The notes under the pieces were generated by a model. That model was not told the DNA's origin, searched no databases, and saw only the letters and a program-made list of their open reading frames with translations. A DNA stretch of 64,000 nucleotides from Candidatus Woesearchaeota archaeon (GTDB lineage Archaea > Nanobdellota > Nanobdellia > Woesearchaeales > GW2011-AR15): positions 62,001 to 126,000 of the forward strand of contig JAFGJW010000006.1 in assembly GCA_016928835.1 (NCBI GenBank), read 5' to 3'. Of the stretch, positions 20,488 through 29,068 are shown piece after piece. The position numbers and the translations under genes are program-made. Position 1 is the stretch's first letter. Each line of letters starts with the position of its first letter.

Positions 20488-20554
20488 GTAAGGTGGGTGC
20501 CCCTTACCAACCCCTAGCAAAGTGGGGGGTGGAAGGGGGGCTTTGCCCCACTTC
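20488..20554. repeat. Three-hairpin GC-rich intergenic module, copy A
   Basis: GTAAGG..CCTTAC; CCAACCCC..GGGGGGTGG; GAAG-GGGGC-TTT-GCCCC-CTTC; flanking AT-rich imperfect outer stem. Confidence 0.65.
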
Positions 20555-20585
20555 TAAATATTATTATAAAATAATTGATGAAAGA

Positions 20586-20668
20586 TTTAAATAGCTCACG
20601 CGAGAATGTCCAGTGAAACAAAGTTGAACTAGGCTAGGAAATTCCCTTATTTTGTGCTGTCCAGTGAA
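20586..20668. repeat. 83-bp conserved intergenic module, copy A
   Basis: TTTAAATA...GTCCAGTGAA...GTCCAGTGAA; same length as copy B at 36132-36214 with about 10 mismatches by eye. Confidence 0.8.
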
Positions 20669-20684
20669 TAAAAAAAAGATAACC

Positions 20685-23600
20685 CTACTCTAGAACATTA
20701 AACATTGCTTTGAACTTCAATCCTTTTACATTTCCATGGTCGCTGAGATTGTATCTATTTTGTGCAGAAGCATCAGAAATAGTTAATGTCTTGGCCCCGA
20801 CTCTTTCTTTAATAAAACTAAGGTAATTGCTTAAATATCCTTTTAATTCCCTATCCACCTCAAGATAGAGCTCAATTTGGTTTGCTTTTTCCAATTTTGC
20901 TTGTTTCCTAAAAGACTGGATTCTCCTAACAACCTCTCTTGAAAATCCCTCTGCCTGCAGTTCATAGCTTCTCTCTTTGTTAAAATACACCTCGCCTTTT
21001 GAGAAGGAAGAGCAAGTAAATTTCGGGTGGGTATGTTTTTCCAAGATTATGTGTTTTTCATCTAATCTTATAGTCTGTTTTCCAACCTTAACATTAAGGC
21101 TACCTTTTTGTAACCTATTAAGAAGAACAGTATTATCTGTTTCTGAGATAAATGAGATGATATCTGGTGCCAGCTTACCGAAGTCGGTTCCAAGGTTCTT
21201 GAAGTTAGGCTTTACTTTTATATCTACTTCATCGAATTTTTTAGCTATTCTCACTTCCTTGACATTGACCTGATTTATAATTAGGTTTTTCATTCTTTTA
21301 ACGGCATCTGTAACCTCTTTGTCAGTTGTCTCAACTATTACTTCCTGCACAGGCCATCTTATCCCAATCTGAGCCTGTTCTCGTGCGCTTAAAACCGCTT
21401 GTATTATTTCCTTTATTAGTAGTATATCATTTTCAAGTTCTTTGCTTATTTTCTTTTTGTCTGCTTCTGGATAATTACACAGATGGACTGATTCCTGTTT
21501 TAATCTGAACTCAGACTTAAGGTTTTGGTATATTGTCTCTGCCAGATAAGGTGTAACTATTGTCATCATTAGGATGATTTGTTTTAGTACATTGTACACA
21601 ACGTAAAGTACAACCTTTTTTTCCTCTTCTGTTCCTGTGTTGACCTTTTCCCTAACCATCTGGATATATGTTCTTGAGAGCTCTAAGTACAACTCCTCAA
21701 TTTTCCAAGGCACCTGGTTGAGGTAATATTTTTCCATAAGGGAGTTCACTTCTTCAATTGTCGAGTTTAATTTTGATATTATATAGTGCTCTTCATCTCC
21801 TGCTTTATTCATAATTGAATTAGGTATTTTTTCAGGATTTATCTCAATTGTTTTCGACAAGTCAAGCACATAATTGTGCAGATTCCATAAGATGCTAAGG
21901 TTTCTTCTTTTTAGTTCAATATCCTCAAAATTGTAGTTCAAGTCTATTCCCGGATTAGAAGCGCCAAGCGCATAATACCTGAAAGTATCTGCACCGTACT
22001 TATTTGTGACCTCGTCAGGCGAGATTATATTGCCTAGACTTTTTGACATTTTCCTTCCGTAAGAATCCTGAATAAAGCCATGCATGTAACATGTTTTAAA
22101 AGAGATATCTTCCAGAGCAAGCATGCTGGCAACAAAAAGCAGATTGAACCAGCCCCTTATCTGGTCTTTTGCCTCAACAATGAAATCAGCTGGATAAAGT
22201 TTTTTGAAAAGCTTGTCATCATGAGGATAACCCAAGGATGCCCATGAATCGCATCCTGCATCTATCCATACATCCATTATGTCTGGTATTCTTTTCATTA
22301 CACCTTTGCACTTTTTGCATGGGATAGTTACTTCGTCTATCCATGGCTTATGCAGATCAGTTGGTATTTTATTTGCATCATATTTCTTCAAATCTTTTCT
22401 TGATTCTACAACAACATATTCTTTGCATGAATCACATCTCCAAACAGGGAGCGGCGAGCCCCAGAATCTCTGCCTTGTTATGCCGTTATCCCTTAGGTTT
22501 TCCAGCCATGAATCAAATTGTGCACTGCCAGCCCAATCAGGCACCCAGTACATTTTTTCTTTATTGAGTTTTCTCATCTTTGGGATGAGATTCTCAACCT
22601 TAAAGAACCATTGGGTAGTGGTCCGATAAAGAACTGGATTTTTGCATCGCCAGCAATGTGCATAGTCGTGGGCGTAGTCCTCGACTGTTATGATGACTCC
22701 TCTTTTGTCTAAATCTTCAATAAACACTTCATTATTCTCTTTAGCATGGAGTTTTGAAAAAGGGCCCATTGTATTGTCATAATAGCCCTGTTCATCCAGC
22801 TGGTTGAATGGAGGTATGCCCTCTCTGTGGCCTACTTCATAATCCTCTGGACCGCATCCTGGGGCCATATGAACAAGGCCAGTGCCTTGCTCTGTTGTAA
22901 CATACTCATTGCTCATGACAACTGTATGCAATTTTTTTGATTTTTTTCTTAATGCATCGAAGTGGTGTTTTAAGACATCTTCCATTGGATGGATGTATTC
23001 TATGCCCTCAATTTCTTTGCCTTTGAACTCATCAATTATTCTATATTCTTTGCCTGCTTTTTCTTTGATTACTTTGCCTGACAGCTCTTTTGCCAAAATC
23101 CATATCTCTTTACCCACTTTAGCTTTTACATATAGAATATCAGGGTGCACCATTATTCCTAGATTATATGGTATGGTCCACGGAGTGGTTGTCCATATTA
23201 AGAGATATTCATCCTTTTTGCTTTTAACAGGAAATTTAACATAAATGGATTTATCAACAACATTCTTATACTCGAGTTCATGCTTTGCCAATGCAGTCTG
23301 GCAGCTGCCGCACCAGGTCATGGTCATCTGGTCTTCATATAGACGGTTCTTTTCATGAGCTTTCTTAACAAGCCACCACGTGCCTTCAATATATTCACTG
23401 TCTATTGTCTGATATGCATTATCAAAATCAAGCCAGACGCCCAACCTCTGGAAATCTTTGTTCATCTGCTTAAGATTTGTAACAGCAAAATTCTTGCATT
23501 CTTTTACAAATTTGGCAAGACCGTATTTTATTATCTCTTCCTTTGTTTTCATGCCCAGTTTTTTCTGCACTTTGCCCTCTGTGGGCAGTCCGTGCATGTC

Positions 23601-23840
23601 ATATCCTGCCCTGTCCCAGACATCATACCCGGTCATTCTCTTATAGCGTGTCACAAAGTCTTTTAGTACCTTATTCCATGCTGTTCCAAGATGGATCTTA
23701 CCTGAGGTATATGGTGGACCATCAAGAAAGTAAAATGGCTTTTTTCCTTTGGTTTTTTTCCTAGCTTTTTCAACAATATTATTCTTCTGCCAAAATTCGA
23801 TTACTTCTGTTTCTGTTTTAATAGGATCATACCTTTGCAT
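20685..23840 (-). CDS. ileS: Isoleucyl-tRNA synthetase
   Basis: PYTSGKIHLGTA (HIGH-type) and GRKMSKSLGN (KMSKS); start placed at MQRYDPIKTE. Confidence 0.97.
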   Translation of the reverse strand: MQRYDPIKTETEVIEFWQKNNIVEKARKKTKGKKPFYFLDGPPYTSGKIHLGTAWNKVLKDFVTRYKRMTGYDVWDRAGYDMHGLPTEGKVQKKLGMKTKEEIIKYGLAKFVKECKNFAVTNLKQMNKDFQRLGVWLDFDNAYQTIDSEYIEGTWWLVKKAHEKNRLYEDQMTMTWCGSCQTALAKHELEYKNVVDKSIYVKFPVKSKKDEYLLIWTTTPWTIPYNLGIMVHPDILYVKAKVGKEIWILAKELSGKVIKEKAGKEYRIIDEFKGKEIEGIEYIHPMEDVLKHHFDALRKKSKKLHTVVMSNEYVTTEQGTGLVHMAPGCGPEDYEVGHREGIPPFNQLDEQGYYDNTMGPFSKLHAKENNEVFIEDLDKRGVIITVEDYAHDYAHCWRCKNPVLYRTTTQWFFKVENLIPKMRKLNKEKMYWVPDWAGSAQFDSWLENLRDNGITRQRFWGSPLPVWRCDSCKEYVVVESRKDLKKYDANKIPTDLHKPWIDEVTIPCKKCKGVMKRIPDIMDVWIDAGCDSWASLGYPHDDKLFKKLYPADFIVEAKDQIRGWFNLLFVASMLALEDISFKTCYMHGFIQDSYGRKMSKSLGNIISPDEVTNKYGADTFRYYALGASNPGIDLNYNFEDIELKRRNLSILWNLHNYVLDLSKTIEINPEKIPNSIMNKAGDEEHYIISKLNSTIEEVNSLMEKYYLNQVPWKIEELYLELSRTYIQMVREKVNTGTEEEKKVVLYVVYNVLKQIILMMTIVTPYLAETIYQNLKSEFRLKQESVHLCNYPEADKKKISKELENDILLIKEIIQAVLSAREQAQIGIRWPVQEVIVETTDKEVTDAVKRMKNLIINQVNVKEVRIAKKFDEVDIKVKPNFKNLGTDFGKLAPDIISFISETDNTVLLNRLQKGSLNVKVGKQTIRLDEKHIILEKHTHPKFTCSSFSKGEVYFNKERSYELQAEGFSREVVRRIQSFRKQAKLEKANQIELYLEVDRELKGYLSNYLSFIKERVGAKTLTISDASAQNRYNLSDHGNVKGLKFKAMFNVLE

Positions 23841-24041
23841 TTGAGCACCTCTATTTTCTGAAGTCAGTTGTGTTTTAAATATGTTGCTGTCTATTATCAC
23901 TGCTCTGAGACCATAGCATAGGTCTCTCTATATAATGATAATAGAAATAATACCAGTAGCATTCTGGTTCATAAAGATAGAGAAGCTGGTATTATATATA
24001 AAGTTAATGTTTAAATATAAGTCATAATTTTGAATGGGAAC

Positions 24042-25360
24042 ATGACAGTTGTAACTCATAGAAACCCTTTTGGCGGCGGATTAATCTCACAGCATGTATT
24101 TTATAGGACAATAAATCAACCAGATATTGTTAGATTGGTTAACCAAGCGTTAATGGATATGTACCCCCCCAAAGAGCACCCTCCCAACCAATAAAAGTAG
24201 TGCTTCATCCCTCAAAACAATGCAGTTGTTCTCCTTTGCAGGAACAAAATGCTAGAGAAGTGCACATCAGATTTCGAAGAAAAGAAGAAGAAGAAGGGGG
24301 ATATGAGCTTGAGACACTATTAATGGGATTATATAGAAGAGGAGAAGATAATTTTATCTTGCCTGATGGTTCTATATTACAAGGTACGATAGTTCCCGTG
24401 CATTATGTTCCTTGCAACGCATTGCTGAAAGAGTTTAATAAAGAAAAGGAAGAATATCTAGCAAATTACAATACCTTATATTTATTATATGAAGACTCTG
24501 AAGAACCTGCTGAATTTGTAAGGAGATTCTGTGATTATCTGTACGCAAAAGAAGAAATTCTCGCTGATTCGATTGGTGCGGTATCAGGAATAAGAGAGTA
24601 TGAACCAAGTAAATGGGGAATAGAGATTAAGGCAAGAGAAATTTCAGATGCCCCTTCTCCAATAGGAATAGATAGGTTGATGACAGCACTTAGGAGGATG
24701 TCTAGGGAGATTGCCGGCAAAAGCAGATGGACTGATAGAAGGGAGATTTATCAGACAATAACTCAGAGGAGTGATGAAGATGAAAGATTGGAGGAAGTTG
24801 GAAGATATTCGCAAGCAAGCAGATATTTGGGTGACTATCAATCACAACTAGTCATTCTTCCACCAACAGCACGATTGCCCATCATGAAAGCCATGGAATT
24901 GCTAATGGCATCTGAAATACTTGAAAGGGAATATGATCTTGACATTATTGCCCTTAGCCGTACAGATTCTGGAAGAACTATGAACTATTTTAGTCTATGG
25001 CAACAAGATATAGCAAAAGATAAAATACCTGACTTTGCACAAGAGATTGCAGATTATCTAGTTTACCTATATGGAGATAAATTAAGGAAGTTTATTCAAC
25101 CTGAGGTAGAAGCGTCAAATATCCAAATAATTAATAAATATGACTCGACTCACAGGGATGCGTTGGAGCTAAAATTGCATGGAATTGCCGTACTTGTTGC
25201 ACTACATGATTTGTTGTTTAATCCTGAACTCAGAGGAAGTGTATTAAAATTGTATATTCATTTTAGAACAGAATATTTAGTTCCTGCAGGTTTAGTTTTT
25301 ATATCCTCTGCAAGATATAAAAGGATAATTGAGGAGCTTCAAAGGCTATCAAAAAAATAG
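24042..25360 (+). CDS. Hypothetical protein, probably one gene interrupted by a frameshift at a C7 run (24164-24170)
   Basis: Leaderless-like ATG 24042 after TTTAAATATAAG; frame runs to the C7 tract, while the long ORF 24200-25360 is in the frame reached by adding one C. Confidence 0.55.
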
Positions 25361-25509
25361 TTTGAAAGGATTAAATAATTTTACTTAGTTGAAATCTGGT
25401 GGTAGTTTCTATTCTTATTGCATTCTTTTCAAACCACAACCTTTATATATTAGTAGTAATATTTAGTATACTAATATATTAAAATGTGTAACTATTTGGG
25501 TGGTATAAA

Positions 25510-26433
25510 ATGCTAGCAAAAGAATATGATGTAAAAACATTAGCTGACACTTTACAAAAATCAGGGCTGGCAGCCAGTCTGTCCGAGGCAAAAAGAATGG
25601 CTGAAAACATAGTAGGCACTGAGAAAAAGGTCGCAAAAGATTTTGATAAAAAGAAAGAACATGAGGAGAAAAGGATTGAGGAAAAAAAATATCGCAATAA
25701 ACAAGAGGAGATTGATGATCTAATTGAAAAGACCAGTTTTGAGAAAAAGGAGTTCTATGTACCCATTAAAGGATTCAGTGTTGAGAGGAAAGAAGAGACC
25801 AGCGCTGCTCCAGAGATTGAGGTTGTTGATATGCCCCAAAAAGAGGAGGCAAAGGCAGTGCCTGTTGTGGAGCCAGAAGAATTAGTCAAAGAAAAGCCAA
25901 ATGAAGGGGTTCAGCTTGAGGTAATTGATCTTCCTGAAGAACCAGAGCCATGTGAACAGGTAAATTCTGACAAAGAAGAAGAAGAATCAGAAGTCGCAGA
26001 AAGACCTGAGATACAGGTAATTGAAGAGGAAGAATCCAGTACAGCAGAGGTTAGAGAAGAGAAAGAGGATATTAAACCTGTGTATACAGATGCCTTTGCT
26101 GATGAGAGGACACTAAAGGAGATAATGAATGAGGATGCTAAGGATATTTATTCTGATGAGAAGGATACTGAGGATGATGATTTTATCCTTTCCAGGGAAG
26201 AAGAAGGTGAAAGTGTAAGTGATACATCTGAGGAGCAGCCAAGCGAGTACAATATTGTGATGCTGGAAAATATGGATGACAGAAAAGAGACAGCAGAGGA
26301 AGAGACATTGGAACCAGTTAAAGAAGAAGAGGCGGCTCCTTCTGAACCAGAAGTTCAGGAAAAACCAAGGGAGTTCAAGAATCCTATCCCAAAAGTGGAT
26401 TTAATGAACCATTTTAATTTTTCAAAGAGATAA
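25510..26433 (+). CDS. Acidic low-complexity hypothetical protein
   Basis: 307-aa ORF; basic/coiled N-terminus, Glu-rich linker with repeated E[IL][EQ]V[VI][DE].P-like segments. Confidence 0.65.
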   Translation: MLAKEYDVKTLADTLQKSGLAASLSEAKRMAENIVGTEKKVAKDFDKKKEHEEKRIEEKKYRNKQEEIDDLIEKTSFEKKEFYVPIKGFSVERKEETSAAPEIEVVDMPQKEEAKAVPVVEPEELVKEKPNEGVQLEVIDLPEEPEPCEQVNSDKEEEESEVAERPEIQVIEEEESSTAEVREEKEDIKPVYTDAFADERTLKEIMNEDAKDIYSDEKDTEDDDFILSREEEGESVSDTSEEQPSEYNIVMLENMDDRKETAEEETLEPVKEEEAAPSEPEVQEKPREFKNPIPKVDLMNHFNFSKR

Positions 26434-26515
26434 TATCTCTTTTTTATTACCATAATTCTTATATAGGAGAAGCAAAAGCATATTATTCTTATTCACTTCA
26501 AGGCAACAAAGATTA

Positions 26516-26539
26516 GGAGGGAGGCTCTGCCTCTCTTCT
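26516..26539. repeat. Imperfect GC-rich hairpin between convergent genes
   Basis: AGGAGGGAGGC-TCT-GCCTCTCTTCT; resembles the third hairpin of the element at 20488-20554. Confidence 0.5.
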
Positions 26540-26544
26540 AAAAC

Positions 26545-28245
26545 CTACAACTTTCTTTTAAACATTTTCTCTAATTGCGAGAAACCGAGTTTTATTATTA
26601 CAGGCCGACCGTGCGGACATGTAAAAGGGATGTTCCTGTTATCTAATTCCTGCATATAACGCCGAATCTCATTCAAGTTGACTGTGTCTCCTGCTTTGAC
26701 TGCTGCTCTGCAAGCCATTTTAATTATCTTTTCTTCCTTAAGCTCATCAAGCTTTATTTTTTTAGAATCAAGGTTGTGAATCAGCTCGAGTATTATCTCT
26801 TTATCTATGTGCATTCCAAAAACACTTGGAATGGTCCTAACAATAAAGCTATTCTTGCCAAATTCCTCAACTTGAAATCCTAGCTCTTTGAAAAAATCCA
26901 GGTTATTAGCAAGAACTATTGCTTGTTTTGGATTTAATTCTAATAGCAAAGGCTCTAGAAGTGTTTGTAATGAGACTTGTTTATTATTATACTGTTCCAT
27001 GAATTTTTCATATAGAATCCTTTCAGCAGCAGCATGCTGGTCTATGATAAGCAATTCATTCTTTGTCTCTGCAATGATATATGTTTTGTTGACAACGCCA
27101 TGCACAATCATGTCTGGTAATTTCTCCAGTTCAACATATTTGTTTATCTCTGTCAATGGTTTTTGCTTGCTTGTATCTAAATATCTTGCTTGTGTTTCTT
27201 TTAGTATTAATGGTTTTTCAACATGCTTTTTGGCAAGCTCTCTCTCTGGAATCAGGTTAGTTTTAGTCAATGCATTTTTAACAGCATTGAAAACTATTTG
27301 GTACATCAGATTTGGTTTCTCCAATCTAATTTCCGCTTTTGTTGGGTGGACGTTAACATCTATAGTAGAGGGATCAACTGTAATGTTAAGAACAGCAAGA
27401 GGATATTTGTGTTTCATTAATAAAGTGCGATAAGCATCATTTAAAGCATCTGCTATTATTTTATCTCTCACATATCTCTTGTTTACATAAATTGACTGCT
27501 CTGTTCTGTACCCTCTGGCAATTTCAGGTCTGGATATGAAGCCTGATATTTCAATCCCTGACTCAAAGTGATTGATCTCCAGCAGCAACTTGGCAACTTT
27601 TCTTCCGTAAATATGAGAGAGATTTGTCAACATATCTAAAGTGTGGGGGCAGTTAAGAATCTCATTATCATTGTGAATTAATTTAACATGAACCTCAGGA
27701 TTAATTAAAGCATACCTCTGCACAATATCAGTTATTTGAGAGAGCTCCTGCTTAATTGATTTGAGGTATTTTTTTCTTGCAGGTGTGTTGAAAAATAGAT
27801 GCCTCACAATTATAATTGTCCCGTTTGGGCAACCTGCTTCTTTTATAGATATTATTTTGCCTGCCCTTACCTTAACTTCTGTTCCATGTAATGCTTGCTC
27901 TTGTTTTGTTATCAAAGTCAGCTCAGAAACAGCTGCTATGCTTGCAAGTGCCTCCCCTCTAAAGCCAAGCGTGTTTATTGCAAACAAATCATTTACACTT
28001 TTAATCTTGCTTGTAGAATGCCTTAAACAGGCTAGTTTTGCGTTATTTTCATCCATACCATACCCATTGTCGCTTACTTTGATGTAAGATTTTCCGCCTT
28101 CTTTTATCTCAATAAATATTTGTACAGCTCCAGCGTCAATTGAATTCTCAATCAATTCTTTAACAATAGAAGCAGGCCTTTCAATTACTTCTCCACCAGC
28201 TATCTTGTTTATTATGGACTCCTCTAGGATGATAATGTTTTTCAT
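26545..28245 (-). CDS. mutL: DNA mismatch repair protein MutL
   Basis: GHKL N-terminus (IAGGEVIERPASIVKELIENSIDAGA); DQHAAAERILYE fits the DQHA(X)2E(X)4E endonuclease motif; CPHGRP. Confidence 0.96.
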   Translation of the reverse strand: MKNIIILEESIINKIAGGEVIERPASIVKELIENSIDAGAVQIFIEIKEGGKSYIKVSDNGYGMDENNAKLACLRHSTSKIKSVNDLFAINTLGFRGEALASIAAVSELTLITKQEQALHGTEVKVRAGKIISIKEAGCPNGTIIIVRHLFFNTPARKKYLKSIKQELSQITDIVQRYALINPEVHVKLIHNDNEILNCPHTLDMLTNLSHIYGRKVAKLLLEINHFESGIEISGFISRPEIARGYRTEQSIYVNKRYVRDKIIADALNDAYRTLLMKHKYPLAVLNITVDPSTIDVNVHPTKAEIRLEKPNLMYQIVFNAVKNALTKTNLIPERELAKKHVEKPLILKETQARYLDTSKQKPLTEINKYVELEKLPDMIVHGVVNKTYIIAETKNELLIIDQHAAAERILYEKFMEQYNNKQVSLQTLLEPLLLELNPKQAIVLANNLDFFKELGFQVEEFGKNSFIVRTIPSVFGMHIDKEIILELIHNLDSKKIKLDELKEEKIIKMACRAAVKAGDTVNLNEIRRYMQELDNRNIPFTCPHGRPVIIKLGFSQLEKMFKRKL

Positions 28246-29060
28246 TTTATGTTCTCTAATTTTTTAAGACTTTTTTCTACACCTGCTTCTGAACCAAGCT
28301 CTATAATAATATTTCCTTTATAATTCATCTCCTTAAGTCTTTTAAACAAATTAACATAATCTAAATCGCCGTCTCCAATAGGAAGATGCATGTCTGGTTT
28401 ATTTATCAGATCATCAACAAGATGAATATGCTTAATCTTATCCCCAAAATGGTCTAAGAATTTTACTGGATCAATATTGTTAGTAATAGCATGACCTGTA
28501 TCTAAACAGATATAAGTGCCACACTCAACTGCTAATTCCATCTCCTCAGGTGTATGGAACATAGTATCATTTATTGGAAGATTCTCAGCACAAAACTCCA
28601 TATTATATTTTTTTGAATAATCAACCAATTGTCTTAATGACTCTCTTACATTTCTCAAAATTTCTTTGGGGAGGAGAGAATGCGCGGAGCTAAACCAACC
28701 GGTATGGATAACAAGTCTTTTGATATCGAGAAAAACACATAAATCTATATCCTCCTTAAAGTCTTTGAGTGAGATAGTTCTAAGTTTGTCGGAAAATGCA
28801 GCTAAGTTGTACTCAATAAAAGGGAGGTGGTAAGTACAATTCACTCCTCGGATTAATTTTTTTATCTCCCCCTTATAAGCTAAATTACTAATAATTGGCT
28901 TGAGAGAAAGAATTTCAAAGCAGTCAAGATTGTATTTTTTTTTTATTTCCAATGTTTTCTTAAAAACGTCTAAGAATTGATTCTTATAATAGGACAGGGG
29001 TTTTTCTTTGTGTTTTAACATTTCTGAAAACATCAACATTGTTGAAACTCCGAATTTCAT
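28242..29060 (-). CDS. AP-endonuclease-2 / sugar phosphate isomerase superfamily TIM barrel
   Basis: Metal-ligand pattern VIHTG..., FCAENLP, CLDTGHA, KHIHLVDD...HLPIGDGDLD, IIIELG; ATGA overlap with mutL. Confidence 0.8.
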   Translation of the reverse strand: MKFGVSTMLMFSEMLKHKEKPLSYYKNQFLDVFKKTLEIKKKYNLDCFEILSLKPIISNLAYKGEIKKLIRGVNCTYHLPFIEYNLAAFSDKLRTISLKDFKEDIDLCVFLDIKRLVIHTGWFSSAHSLLPKEILRNVRESLRQLVDYSKKYNMEFCAENLPINDTMFHTPEEMELAVECGTYICLDTGHAITNNIDPVKFLDHFGDKIKHIHLVDDLINKPDMHLPIGDGDLDYVNLFKRLKEMNYKGNIIIELGSEAGVEKSLKKLENIK

Positions 29061-29068
29061 TTCATCAC

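Noticed and set aside
20586-20668. 83-bp module considered as a C/D box sRNA or tRNA
   Set aside because: No convincing RUGAUGA/CUGA box pairs, and no tRNA cloverleaf or TTCRA arm; left as unclassified.
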